64,000 nucleotides of DNA, taken from contig JANTQA010000008.1 of assembly GCA_027625915.1 (NCBI GenBank), positions 8,726,501-8,790,500 of the forward strand. Direction: 5' to 3'. The translations under genes and the position numbers were made by a program. Shown here one piece after another: positions 1 to 12,654 of this stretch. The first letter of the stretch is position 1; every line of letters begins with the position of its first letter. The notes beneath the pieces were generated by a model. That model was given only the letters and a program-made list of their open reading frames with translations. It was not told the origin of the DNA and made no database searches. Source of the stretch: Anaeramoeba flamelloides. Lineage: Eukaryota > Metamonada > Anaeramoebidae.

Positions 1-106
1 GATTTGAACTTAAGTATACTTTTTGGCAGTAGATTGGATGTTGCCTTGGTACAAGAAGAAAAAAAAGCACGTATTATATTCCAAAATCCTTTATTATAGT
101 CATTGT

Positions 107-360
107 TCACGCATTTTGTTGATCACTATATTTTCCAGATGTTTCTTTTGAAAATAAATTTCTCTCAAAATTAGGTTGTAATTTCCAGCTCTCTTTTAAA
201 AACTGAAATTGAAAACAAAGTGAAAATTTTTCCCATTTCAATTTCAAATAACGGTCTAGTAAATTGAATCCAAAAAGGTAAAAAATTTTAATTTCATTTT
301 CGATTTTTTCTTTTTTTGAGTACAAATTCTCCAAAAAATCGTTACAAATAAACCCCATAA
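107..360. repeat. Family G dispersed repeat, left-edge copy
   Basis: Shares TAGGTTGTAATTT and a following GAAATTG...GTGAAAAT block with the copy at 2557-2790, and a related block with 54421-54665. It has no coding potential beyond a shadow frame. Boundaries are approximate. Confidence 0.4.
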
Positions 361-2556
361 TCTAATACCATTGCACCTAACACAGAAAAAGATATCCATT
401 TTATAAGCTTTTTTTTTACTATTAATATTTTCCAAATTTAAAAATACAAAAGAAACTTCCCTATTTAAATAGCTACTGTTTATGATAATTTAAACCAAAG
501 AGTTTAAGAAATCAAACTAAAGAATTAAATACAATCTCTCGAAGAATTTAAAATTCAAAAAAAAAAAAAAAAATGCAAAAAATACAATTTACTGAATATA
601 AGAAATTTATTAGAAAAAATAATAATTTTTTTGTCTCAATGTTTAATGGTTTTTTATTATATATAACTCCATTTTTGTGAAAATTTGGCTACCCTACTTA
701 CATATTTTATTTTTTTATTTTTCTTTTAAATTTATCTGTAATAATCATGAACTATTGTATAATAAAAATGAAATTCCAATATAAATAATTGTAGTTTTTG
801 TTCATATTTATTGGTGAATTTCTTATATATATATATATATATCTGATTTTAATACAATAATTTGTGTTAAAATGTGGGTTAAATGATCATTTTTATGAGA
901 ATGTGACATATTTAAAACTGTATACATCTCATAAAAATAACCTATAGAGCTTTCAGATAAATGGTTTGTAATGTATAAACTCTATATATTTAAGTTGAAC
1001 TCCCTTTTTTTCGAGGGGGGGGGGGGGATGATATCTATTGATACTTTTTGATTTGAATAAGATTCCTAAACGAAAGGCATACCCTAGAATTAAAATAATT
1101 GAAAATTATCTGAATTTTAATAAAATTTCAGGGATTGATGTATACCGTAAATCAAGCCAAATCAAAACATATTACAATGAATGTAAAAAAAAAACGGTTC
1201 ACTAATCATTCAAATGCCTCTTTAAACTCGATAGGTAAAATAATACGAAAAATTAATCTCTTCAAACAAAAATGATTCTTGTATTAGTAACAAACCCAAC
1301 AATTTTTCAGAAAAAATCTACATTGCACAACATATCTAAATGTTTGGTTATTAATTTATATAACATAAATTTTGAAATTTCTTTCTTAAATAGAGTTGAA
1401 ATGAAGATTTGTTGGCGAAGAAATCATTATTTTTTTAAATTAAATAATTAACATAGATATTATTTTAACAGGTTAATTCCACCGCTGTATATTGAACTTT
1501 TCGGAATGCTTTATTTTAATATCATTATATTATTAATTATTGAGAAATCTTGAAATTAAAAAATTAAAAAAATAATTACTTGTGTTATTCTAAATATAAA
1601 TTATTCTGACCACATAACTATTATTTGAGTTTCTCTTCCGAGATTTTGAAAAAGTTAAAAATAAATTTCAAAATTGATACTTTTTAATTCTGATCTTTAA
1701 TAAAAAAATTTTCGAATTTATTTATAAATATTAGTTAAAAATAGATTATTTAGATCCATTTCAACCATGACGCACTGGTATATTTGTCCATAATAATAAC
1801 ACGCTTTAATTATATACGAATCTCGTTTGGTGTACATAATATGATCTAAAAAAGTTCTATTTCTGGATTGAAGGTCTTTTTTGTTTTATTAATATGGAGG
1901 GATTTAGAATTTATATTTGTTCATTTTTTTTCTTCTTGAAATCTGTTGTAAAAAGTAAAAATTATTTCAATTGAGAAATATAGTTATGTTTTAATAACTA
2001 GTTGATTTCTTAATATAGACCATCACCAAAAACTATTTTCAGATCTTTCTCATAGTACCTAAATATTTTTTTTTAAAAAATTATTAAATTGATTTTTCTT
2101 ATAAAAATAGTATTAAAAGTTCTCATTTTAAATTATTTTTATCTCTTTTTTTGTTCATTTTTTTAAAAAAAAAAAAACCCAAAAACAAGACTGATTATTT
2201 GTTTTAAAAATCAATCCAGATCATCAAATTAAATCAAAATTTAAACTTTTCCAATGTGGAAATTTGATATTTTAAACAGTCTTAAAACTTTTTAGTGAAT
2301 TTTTTGTTGTTCAGGAATTTTCCTTTTATATGAAATTGACTTTAAGGATTTAGAAGATAGATATTAATACCGTCTGTACAATTTCAATTTTTATATATCT
2401 TGATTGTTCAGTGAATGATTATTTAAAAAATAATCTCAATTGGGTACTTTTACTCTCATATTTATAATACAAATCAATTAGACATTTTTTTCTTTGGTAT
2501 CAAATAGAAATAATTTTACAAGGAGATAATTCGACTCAAAATTGAAGGGTTTTTTT

Positions 2557-2790
2557 TTATTTTTCTTCTATAACTATCAAATTTACTTGATTATTGCTTA
2601 CTGGTATATGAATTATAAATGGGAAACAAATTTCACTTACTTTTTCAGATTTTTCTTTTATAAATAGAGCTTCCAAAGAAGTAGGTTGTAATTTTTGGAC
2701 TTTATTTGAAAAAGGAAATTGTATATGAAATGAAAATATTTCCTGTTTATAATTCAAATAAACTCCACCACAAAATTTATTTCCCATTAA
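2557..2790. repeat. Family G dispersed repeat, second copy
   Basis: Contains TAGGTTGTAATTTTTGGAC followed by GAAATTGTATATGAAATGAA, which matches the 107-360 copy in order and spacing. Non-coding. Confidence 0.4.
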
Positions 2791-2984
2791 AAACTAAATT
2801 TTGAACATAAATATTGTGATAAATTGAGCTATCTATTATAATAAAAAAATTAATATTTTAATATTCAGTTATAATCACTCGAAATATCAATTTTTCATCT
2901 AAAAATAAAATAAAAAAAAGTTATAAAAAAAAATTGTTCAATTTATTCTGAAATTTAGTTTTCAAGTATGAAATAATAATCATT

Positions 2985-3203
2985 TTATTGTTTAGTATAA
3001 ATCCTTTCAAGACCAAAAACAACAAAGACATTTGTTTTATTCTCTATTAAAACCGATTTCTGCAAAAAGTCAATGGTATTGTTATAAAAGTTTAGATTCT
3101 TTTTTGGTTTCAAATTTGTGATCCAATCAGTCCCCATTTGAAAGCTTTTTGAACCAAAAATTGGATTATTGAATACCAGTTTACAACATGAATTTTTAGA
3201 CAT
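2985..3203 (-). CDS. Possible small hypothetical protein or exon, 72 aa
   Basis: I do not recognise this frame. It starts with a true ATG and stops with TAA, and encodes 72 residues of mixed composition, without the Phe/Lys/Ile homopolymer character of most chance frames in this AT-rich DNA. No signal peptide, membrane span or family motif is visible. It points away from UTP7, whose start codon lies about 440 bp to its right, so the two could share a divergent promoter region. It could equally be a chance frame, or one exon of a gene whose other exons I cannot see. Confidence 0.2.
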   Translation of the reverse strand: MSKNSCCKLVFNNPIFGSKSFQMGTDWITNLKPKKNLNFYNNTIDFLQKSVLIENKTNVFVVFGLERIYTKQ

Positions 3204-3640
3204 TTTAAATTTCTACTCTTAATAACAGAGAAAAAAATAATATCGAAAGAATAATTTCTTTAGCAACAAAGTTTCTTACATTTATTACTGATCTTGATAG
3301 TAACAGTAAGAAAATATATTATGAATCTATTTTGTTGTAAATAACACGTTTTCTATTCATCCCTTTAAATTGAAATTACTAAATAACTTGCAAAGTTTTA
3401 AAGTTATTTTCAAAAAGAATCCAAATTACTAATTGTAAAGAGATTTTTTTACATAATCATTCTTTTTGGAAAACTTAAACTCACAGTAATAGTTTTTGTA
3501 AACCCAGTTTGGTGTCAAAAAATACAGAATCTTAAAGGGGTATTGCAAAAAATTAAGGAAAATTATTAATTTATGATTACGAATACTTTGGTTTAAATTA
3601 ATTATTTTTTACTTTTTTAGTCTCACAATTTTTTTTTTTT

Positions 3641-6600
3641 ATGAATAAGAAAAATCAATCCATCTTTAAAGAAGAACCAATAACTTCAAAAAAAAACAAG
3701 TCACGAAATGCCAAGCCAATAAAACCGAAAAACTCTGCGACAAAAACAAAAAAAACACCAACAAAAAAAACACCAACAAAACAAAATCAAAAAAACAAAA
3801 ATCAAAAGAAAAACTCTGCAACAAAAACAAAAAAAACACCAACAAAACAAAACAAAAACACAAATAATAAAAACCAAAACCAGAACAAGAAACAGAACCA
3901 AAATAAGAACAAAAATCAAAAGAAAAACGTAAACAAGAATAAAAACCAAAACAAGAATCAGAATTCAAATCAAAAGAAAAACCAAAACAAAAATCAAAAT
4001 AAGAAACAAAATCAAAACAAAAACACAAAAAATAAAAACGTAAACAAAAACAAGAACCAAGACAAGAATCAAAACCAAAACAAAAATAAAAACAAAAATC
4101 AAAACAAAAATGATCAGCCTGTAAAATCAAAAATCTTTGCAACAAAAACAAAAACAACACCAACAAAACAAAATAAGAACCAGAACAAAAACAAGAACCA
4201 AGACCAAAAAAAAAACAAAAACCAAAGCAAGAATAAAAAACAAAACAAGAATCAGAATTCAAACCAAAAGAAAAACCAAAACAAAAATCAAAACAATAAT
4301 CAAAAGAAGAACCAAAATCAAAATAAAAATCAAAATAAGAATAAAAATCAAAATAAAAATAAAAATCAAAACAAAAACAAGAACCAAAACAAAAATCAAA
4401 ACAAAAACAAGAATAAAGGCAAAAACAAAAAAAGAAATCAAAATAAAAATGATCGTCGAACCCCAAGACGTAAGTGGTCACAAGAAAAGATCGGGCAATA
4501 TAAAAAATTTACAAGAGGCAGTGGCGCCTCTACTCAGCATGTAAAAGATCGTAAATTAAGAGGAATGATGAAAAGCACCGAAAGAACAATTCGTAGAGGT
4601 GCACTTCTTTCTATAAAATCAAGTCAGTATCTACAAGAAAAGCCTGGTTACATTAAAGTTAAGAATAAATCCAAGAGAACTGAAACAATTACACAAAAAG
4701 ATATTGTAAAAAACATCGAGATAGGTGATCAATATAAGAATTTTGAATTAAATTTACGTACTTTTGGTCCTTACATATCAGAGTATTCCCACAATGGACG
4801 TTTTCTTTTATTGGCTGGTAAGAAAGGTCACATTTCTTTGATTGATTGGATGAGATCAAACCAGCTTACTGAATTTCATGTAATAATTAAAAATTTTTCT
4901 TTTTATCTTTATTCTGACTTCACGTTTTTACTATCATTCAAAAAGAATTTGATTATGGGGCTATCTAAATTTAATATCTAAATATAATAATATTCGATAT
5001 GTAGCTCTATAATAATGGATATTTAATTGATAAATTAAGTAAAAAAAAAAAAGTATCTATTTACATATTGTTAATCGGTAACCCCCCCTTTAAAAACTTG
5101 TATTTAATCTTTGAAAATATACAGTCAAGTGAAACATGATGAAACTCGTCTAAAAAGCGTTTAAATAATCAAAAATGAAAAAACGTGCACTTAACACCTC
5201 AAAAAATTGCATACTTTTTTCTATAGTATTTCAAAGAAATAACCCTCTGCTTTCTTTATTTATTCTTTTTACCTAGGGCCTGTTTCAATTTTGAAATCCA
5301 AATTAAAAGGAATTTCATTCAATCTGCTCTAAAATATTCATTCATTATACTCACCTTTTAATTTTTTATTTTGAAAGATTTACATTGTGTTTATTTTTTT
5401 GAAATAAGGATACAAATCTCTAAAAACATTTCAAAATTGATTATTCGAAGAAGGTGCCAGTTTTTGATATTACTACTAATCGCAAAATAAAAGGAACATA
5501 ATTTTCATTTCACTTTCGAAAAAAAATCAAAACCCAAGAATTAAAATAAATCATCAAATTCTGTAATTCAAAGGGGGGGAACTGAATACAACCAATTTAC
5601 GCAATAATTTATATATTGTTTGACTTTTAAAACGTTTTCTTTTTGGAAAGATGAATGAAAATTTTTTCCATTTATTTTTCAACAAATAGTAAATATATTT
5701 AAACCCCAATTCAAAAATTTTCAAACAACCAAAATTCAATTTTTGAAAAAAAAAATCTTATTTAATCATTTTGAGAAGAAATACCAAATTAGAACCATTC
5801 ACTAATTGAAATGTTAACAATGGTTTATAATTTACAAATACTCAAAAAACAAAAAATAAATAATTATCAATATAAATAAACCAAGATTGTGTTCAAAATT
5901 TTGGAGATGGGCAAAGCAAAAAAATGCATTGAATTTATTGTTAAAATTCTATTAGGATTATTGATCGATCAAAGGGTTAGATACTATTGACTAATTTTAT
6001 ATGAGTTCTTCTATTTTGAATACTCAACTTTAAAATAATATCAATTGTTGAAAAAATTTTTTGATCGATCGAAATAAGTTACGTAATTCAAAAAATGAAA
6101 TGAAAACAAAAACTAAAGATGAAAAAAGGATTTTATTATATTTTACAAAAATGAAAATTATTTCCAAATTGAATGGAATTGGAATGAAATAGTATTATTG
6201 TGATTGTTTGGACCGCTTTAACTGTGTGGAAAATTTTGACTTTTAGTTGATTTGAAAAAAAATTTTTTTGATTTTTTATAAAAATAATAATAAAAAAAAA
6301 AAAAGAAAGATCTAATAAATTCATACTTCTGGAATTCAAATACTTGAAAACGAAAGATAAAATTCAAATTGTTTAGAATTTTAAATGTTTTTGTTTTTTT
6401 CTATTATAAATTAATTGTCTAGGGGTGGGGTGAGGGGGGGGGTTACTAAACTTTGTTTCAGTAAAAGTGGCCCAACATTTTTTTCAAATATCAATTTTTT
6501 TTTAAAAATTGACCTATGGAGAAAAAATAAAAAATAAGTAGAATAAAACAAAACATCCAATAATAGTTTATATTCGCATGGAATAAAATCTAAACGATCA

Positions 6601-9600
6601 ATATATTTTCATAAAAATTGAAAAACGAAAAATTCTATGGGTACACATTGAGAAAAACAACAATATTCATTTTGATCTCCAATTAAAGATCAAATAAAAT
6701 TCCAATAGAAATCAATATGATTTTTCTAAATTTATTCTCACTGTTTCAATAGAATTGGAATAACACATTTTTACTTAGTGACTATAGATATTAGAATAAA
6801 AAATGAAAAAATTCATAACAATTAACTTTGAATAAAAAATCGAAAAAAGCGAAAAAGAAAAAAATTATTTCAATTTTAAAAATTTCTAAAATTTCTAAAA
6901 TTTATATTTTAATTTCCACTCAAACCCTTTAAACACATATAAGTACATACATTACAACTGCACCCTCCTACTTGAAATTAGTTGATAATTGAACTAAAAG
7001 TATGTTATGAAAATAAAAGATATAAAAATTTGTTTCATTGTGATCAATATAAGATTTTAAGATCAATTTAAAAGTAAATGTAAAATTTTCACTCAGAAAA
7101 TCTTATTAAAGCAACAATTTGATTGTACATGGCTTTTTAAAATATATTTATTAAGAATAAGCAAACTTTTTAAGGTTTTAAAAAATAAGTTTTTAGAAAT
7201 TAAAAACGTTATTTCAAGTTATCTTAAAATTTAGGTCGATTTTATAATTTCTAAGATTTACCATAATAACAATTTGGTGAGTCAAAAATAATTATTTCAT
7301 TAATTCATAATAAAAAATAAGTATTTATAAATTTGTGAGAATTTTTTTTGATAGTGATATCAAAGTGTATATTATTAAATTTCATAATTGGCCAAATTGA
7401 ATTTTATCATATTTTTAAGAGTTTCTTGATTATTTATATCGTTACAAAAGTTTTTAATGGGTTTTAATGATTGTGAGGGAAAAGCAAAAAGATTATTTTG
7501 TGATTGGTCGTCTTTTATCACTTAAATTATAGCATTAAAAAAAATAGGAGAAATCCAAAATGCTGAAATCATCAATACTAAATACTTTTAAAATTTTGTT
7601 AGAAACATAATTTTAACTGACCAAAGTTATGTGGAATATTTTTTTTACCCCTTAAAACAAGTGACATAAGTCGAATTAGTCTCTTAATTATTATATTTTT
7701 TTACAAAATCCGAGCCAAAATATCCTAAAATACCATCTCTAACCGAACCTAACATACCTTAACCTACCCGAAAGGGGGCCTTTAATATACCTACAGTCAA
7801 TATATTTCAATAGAATTGACTATTGTGAAAAAATTGAGAATTTAATCAATTTTGAAATTTGACCAAATTTGAAAATTAATAATTTTCGCACATCAAAACT
7901 TTTAAAAAAATTTCATTTATAAGACATTTTCGTTGAGAACAGAAAAATGGAAAAATTCAATTTTTAACAATTTTTTTTTTAGAACTTTTTTTTTTTTGAA
8001 AAAAAGACGTTTTTCACAATAAAAATTTGTAACTCAATATTGGTATATTTCTAGAAATTTTTATTAAAACAAATTTTTGATACAATGTATTATCTTGAAT
8101 ATTGTATCAAATAAAGGAAAATTTTCACTTTTTTATTCTCTGATCCAAGTTTTAGTACTTTAACATGAATGTTTTCTTAATGCACTTGCTTTGGGTAAAT
8201 AAATCAAAAAAAAATTGTTTTGAATTCTTTATTTTTGATTTTATCTAATCAAATATTTTTTCTTACCAATTATTAAGATGTATTAAAAAAAACATTATCT
8301 AACTACTAATTTATTTTGTATTGAGTTAATTAATTTTCAAAAAAAAAGACAATAATTATCTTTTTTGTAATGAAAAACACCTATTTGCTAAAGTAAAAAA
8401 TTTATTCAATTTTTAATATTTTATTTTTTCAAATCTAAAACCCCTTTCATTACCATAGAAACTCTTTTTCAGCCAAAGGGGTCCTTTTTTATTGAAAAAA
8501 TAGAACATATTCTATGAGTTTAATCCAGAATCCTTCTCAAAATCAATTTTCAATTTTTAGAATAAAAACATTTTTTTTAATTTTGGTCAAATTTTTTTTT
8601 TCTTTATTTTCTATTCTTTTTCTTTTATTTTTTTTTTAAAACAATTAAATTTGAAAAAAATTTTTTTTCAAACTCCAAATTAATATTAAGAAAAGAGAGA
8701 CTTTGTAATTTTCTTTTAAAATCAATACATTTACTATATTCAAAAAATCTTATTTTCAACAATTTTAATTTCCTAAAGAAATTGAGAAATTTTGCATCAA
8801 TGTTTCAATGAAAAGTCTCCAACATTTTTTTTTAACATTTTATTCTTTTCAGAAATTTACCGTTTGTTCGGGTATGTCTTTTATGAATATTGACTTTCAT
8901 CTAAAGTTTATTATTTCTCTTGTTTCGAAACAATCGGGTGTTGGTTGATACTTAAAAAAAAATTGAATTTTTCATTTTTGTCCGTGCCATTTGGGTGTAA
9001 TGGGGGTTACTATTCCAAACTTTTTTTAAAAAAAGAATTTATCATAAAGAATATCTTAATATAATTTACCTCTGATATCATTACGATAAAGGTATAAATA
9101 TCATTATTAGTTCCTCAAAGCATGTTCCAAATGAATCAAGATAATATTTTTATTTTATTTTATAAATATTTTTGTTATTTTCTTCAAGTGAATTTTTGGA
9201 AAAAAATATGAAAAATGTTGCGATATTTTTCAGATCAACATCACTGAATATATGCGATAATTATTCCTAAAGTGTCTTACATTGGAACAAGCATTGGTTT
9301 TTGAGGAAGAAAAAAAATAGCAACATTTATCAAAAATTTTAAGAGATAAATTTGAAATGAAAATATAGCAACGATCATTTAGAAATGGTTAATTGGAACC
9401 ATTTTGAGGAACTTAATTTGGAATGAAAAAACTTGAAAATTCTTCTAACCCAAAATATCAGATCGAATAATAAATAAAAAATTGATAGCATTTTTAAACC
9501 CTTTATTTTGACATGTAGAAACAACCATGTCATTTTTAAAACTTGAAATAATTATACTTTTTTGGTTAAAAATTTTGGATAACGATCACAAACACTAAAA

Positions 9601-11217
9601 AATAAAAAAAAGAAATGAAAAGTTTTTTTTTAAATTTCTTTTTCTTTTTTCTAATTTCTATCAAAAAATAACAATAGTTATTGATATTTTTTTTTTCAAA
9701 AGATCAGCATACATTTTTTTTCGAAGCGATAAACTGCCTCTCAAAAAAATATATGTGATATTTTGAAAAAAAAAAATCGATAACTGCTGATAATCTCATT
9801 TTTCATCAACTTCAGAAAATATTTAAAAAAACACACAATAATTAAAATTACACATTTTTTTTTATTTTTGCTTTTTATATTTGGAAAAAATTACTTTCAA
9901 ACTCAAAAAACAAATCATAATGTATTAAATTTTTTTTAAAAAAAAATTAATTATTGTTTCAAAAATTAAAAGGTTGAAGAACAGGTTAGAGATGTAGCAT
10001 TTTTACAAAACGAAACACTATTTGCAGTTGCACAAAAAAAATACACATATATTTATGATAACAAAGGAATGGAAATCCATGAATTAGATAACCATACTGA
10101 TATTAATAGATTGGATTTTCTTAGATATCATTTTTTATTGGCATCTGTAGGAAACGCAGGTATAATTCAATGGCAAGATGTATCAACTGGGGAAATTGCA
10201 GGTAAAGCACAAACAAAATTAGGACCATGTGATTGTATGCGACAAAATCCATATAACGCAGTGATGCTTTGTGGGCATATTAGAGGCGTTGTTACGATGT
10301 GGTCACCAAGTGTAAAAACACCCTTGGCCTCAATGTATGTCCATAAAACAAAAGTCAATGATATAGCAGTCGATCGCACAGGTAATTACTTAGTGACAGC
10401 CTCTGAAGAAGTAGTTAAAGTTTGGGATATCAGAACTTATAAATGTCTCCATCAACTTCCTTACTTAAAAGGTGTATCTCGCACACTTGATATAAGTCAA
10501 ACAGGGATGTTAGCTGTTTCTGAAGGTAGCAGGGTTTCCATTTGGAAGGACGTCCTGAAAAAACCCAAAAGTTATCCCTATTTAAGAGATTCACTCGGCT
10601 CGGGTTATATTGAAAGAGTGCGCTTTTGCCCTTATGAAGATGTTCTTGGGGTATCTCATATGAACGGATTCAGAAGTTTGGTTATTCCAGGTTCAGGTGA
10701 TCCAAATATTGACTCCTTTGAGGCAAATCCTTTTAGAACACTTAAGCAACGATCTGAAACAACAGTTAAACAGTTATTAGAAAAATTAGATCCAGAAATG
10801 ATTTCCCTTGATCCTAAATTTATTGGAAAAGTTGATACAGGCGCATCAAAAGTTCGAAATAACGAACTTCAATTAATGGAAAAAGCCAATAAAGAGCAAT
10901 CATTAGAAAGGAAAAGAAGATTTTCCAAATTTTCAAATAATGATGATGATGATTCATCTACCAACAACGACCTGTCAGGTGCTGTAATCACTAAAAAGAA
11001 GAGAAAGAATAAGGATAAATTAAAAGAAAAAATCCGCAAAATGCAAAGAAATGTTATGGATCAAAAAAAAGAGAAATTGATCAATAGATTAGAAAGAAGA
11101 AAACACAGAAAAGAGAAACGAAAAGAAAAAAGAAAAGAAAAAAGAAAGAATAAAAATCAAGGTATACAAAAGGGTGGTGAATTTAGAGCTTTGAACAGAT
11201 TCTCTAAAAGATTTTAA
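3641..11217 (+). CDS. UTP7: UTP7/WDR46 (BING4), small-subunit processome WD40 protein; exons 3641-4879 and 9973-11217
   Basis: Nucleolar WD40 protein of the SSU processome, needed for early cleavage of pre-rRNA and 18S maturation. The two exons join in phase 0 (donor GTAATA at 4880, acceptor AAAAG ending at 9972) and give 827 residues. Residues 1-270 are an extreme Lys/Asn/Gln tract. From about 275 the family N-terminal region appears, with DRKLRG, FGPYISEYSHNGR and KGHISLIDW. The second exon begins VEEQVRDVAFLQNETLFAVAQKKYTYIYD, continues through the WD40 blades and the BING4CT region near 654-700 (GSGDPNIDSFEANPF, LDPKFIGKVD), and ends in a Lys/Arg-rich tail typical of nucleolar proteins. 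Yeast Utp7 is about 554 residues, so the excess is mainly the N-terminal tract. The ATG at 3641 is the first in the long frame; an upstream non-coding exon cannot be excluded. Identity is confident; use of the long intron rests on phase and homology. Confidence 0.93.
3650..4450 (+). repeat. Low-complexity Lys-Asn-Gln coding tract in UTP7
   Basis: About 800 nt made almost entirely of AAA, AAC, AAT, CAA and AAG codons, encoding irregular NQNKNKNQ-type repeats. Similar blocks recur, for example the segment with TPTKQNKN near 3820-3860 and again near 4150-4190, which suggests growth by internal duplication or slippage. The purine bias leaves all other frames on both strands open as well, so the overlapping frames there are shadows. 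Confidence 0.9.
5554..5745. repeat. Family G dispersed repeat, copy in UTP7 intron
   Basis: Part of a diverged repeat seen also near 107-360, 2557-2790 and 54421-54665. On the minus strand the shared core reads as AAATGGGAAAAATTTTCA-like DNA preceding an A/T-rich block. Matching was by eye and divergence is high, so boundaries are approximate. Confidence 0.4.
5695..6260. repeat. Family H repeat, copy 1 (about 560 bp)
   Basis: Aligns over its length with 11715-12245. Shared blocks are CAAACAACCAAAAT near the left, GTGTTCAAAAT with GGCAAAGC/ACAAGCTGAA and a following TTGTTGAAATT-type segment, GATCGATC-type DNA, AAATTATTTCCAAATTGAATG, and a right end CTTTAACTGTGTGGAAAATTT. The left and right ends are approximate inverted repeats built on CCAAAAATTTGG, so this looks like a non-autonomous inverted-repeat element. 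It lies in the UTP7 intron. Confidence 0.55.
6445..6965. repeat. Family E repeat, copy 1 (about 520 bp)
   Basis: One of three copies (also about 15690-16185 and 35292-35805). Shared landmarks in order: CAACATTTTTTTCAAATATCA, AATAAAAAATAAGTAGAAT, ATATTTTCATAAAAATTG, CATTGAGAAAAACAA, TTCATTTTGATCT followed by GATCAAATAAAATTCCAAT, GGAATAACA, and a final CAAACCCTTTAAACACAT. It sits in the UTP7 intron. No open frame is shared between copies. Confidence 0.65.
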
Positions 11218-11519
11218 TTGTTTTTAAATTCTTGAAAAAAAAAAAAAAAAAATATAGATAAAAATTCAATAAATTATTATAATTTTTGAACTTTTTTATT
11301 ATTATATTTTTTTTTTTATTTATTTAATCAAATAGATTATTTTAATTAGAATTAGAAAATATTATAGATAATATAAAACCTCATAAACCAAATTTTTATG
11401 AATAATCGTTTTTTATATTTCACTAATTAAATAATAAATATTTATAAAAATTCAAAATATTTTCGTTTTTTTGATTATTTCTTAATAGTTCATTATACAA
11501 AGTTGATAAAAAGATTTAA

Positions 11520-11520
<1 letters not shown>

Positions 11521-11554
<34 letters not shown>
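11521..11554. repeat. TA dinucleotide microsatellite
   Basis: ATATG followed by uninterrupted TA repeats up to 11554, about 300 nt downstream of the UTP7 stop codon. Confidence 0.95.
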
Positions 11555-11557
<3 letters not shown>

Positions 11558-11714
11558 TTTCTTATGAACTAAAATGAAAATAATTTTAACATAATAGCTG
11601 AGCAGACTCATTTTTGATTTTCAATTAGTTTGTAATATTTCCAATCGAGACTTTTTGAGTAAAAAAGTATAAAATAATTTATCTTTAAATTTTAGTTTAA
11701 GAATTTTGATATAA

Positions 11715-12245
11715 ACCCCCTTCCAAAAATTTGGAAACAACCAAAATCAAAAATAGGTAAAAAAAACTCTTAATTTATTATATTTTTTTCAAAAATAATA
11801 TAAAACCATATTTAAGTTTCTTAGTACTATTTTTATAAGTAAAGATTTTGATCGAAATAATAGAAAAAAATATAAAACGAAAAAATAATAAAGTGTGTGT
11901 TCAAAATAAGGAAACAAGCTGAATAAAAAAAGTATTGGTAAATTTGTTGAAATTTTCTCAACAATTGTTGATCAGATAAATGAAAAGTTTACATTAACTA
12001 ATTGATTGTGATTTTTCTATTTAACAAACTCAACACTAACCTCCTATCAACCATCGAAAAAAATTCCCACGATCAAACAAAACAGATTACTTAACTGGAA
12101 AAAGAAATGAAACTAAAAATGAAAAGACAAAAAATGTAAAATTGTTTAAAAAATCAAAATTATTTCTAAATTGAATGTAAACTGTAGTAATTTTATTCTT
12201 TCAACTATTTCAACTGTGTCCAAATTTTTGGAATTTAGTTTAAAA
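11715..12245. repeat. Family H repeat, copy 2 (about 530 bp)
   Basis: Second copy of the element at 5695-6260, in the UTP7-PUF intergenic region. Its ends are clearer: it begins CCCCCTTCCAAAAATTTGG and ends TGTGTCCAAATTTTTGG, an inverted repeat of about a dozen bases. No transposase frame is present. Confidence 0.55.
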
Positions 12246-12654
12246 TATTAAAAAGAATTATACTAAGACAGTACATACTTCCTTTTAGAATTTTATTATT
12301 TTTTTGAAATCACTTTTCCAATCATATGTTTTAAATAAAGAAAAGTACTTCACCGATTTAACCTAAACTAAGTATTTGAAATATCAGACCGATAGGTCAC
12401 CATAAGTGAAATCTAAGAGATACATCAGAAATGTAGTTACTGGGATTTCTTTTTTAGTTATATAAAATTCGAACCCTTTAAATACTTTAAAGAAAAATTA
12501 ATAATAAATAGATTATGGCTGGAAGGTCAAGAATATCTAAAAATTATTAGGTATAATAATAATATAAAAAAAGAGTCATCAAGTGCTGGCAAGTGCCTAA
12601 TGTGCCTGGTTTTTTTTTTTTTTTAATTTTTGAAATGAAACAAAAATCTAATAA

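Larger units (their letters stand above)
1..3640. other. Intergenic left flank, no recognised gene
   Basis: AT-rich non-coding sequence with many homopolymer runs, including an isolated run of 13 G at 1015-1027 and a short AT repeat near 826-842. Two diverged copies of repeat family G lie at about 107-360 and 2557-2790. The only open frame that looks even slightly protein-like is the small minus-strand one at 2985-3203, listed separately. The promoter of the UTP7 gene should lie at the right end, but no element can be pointed to. Confidence 0.6.
4880..9972 (+). other. UTP7 intron 1, 5093 nt
   Basis: The boundaries are set by exact phase-0 joining of the conserved UTP7 sequence on either side (EFH then VEEQVRD). 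No coding sequence was recognised inside. It holds a family G copy (5554-5745), family H copy 1 (5695-6260) and family E copy 1 (6445-6965), with T/A homopolymers and a G-rich patch at 6421-6442. The rest, 6966-9972, shows no clear feature. Confidence 0.85.

Noticed and set aside
3666-4481. Long minus-strand frame (271 codons) opposite the UTP7 N-terminal tract
   Set aside because: It is the complement of AAA/AAC/CAA codons and gives only Phe/Cys/Leu/Tyr-rich sequence; the plus strand continues into conserved UTP7.
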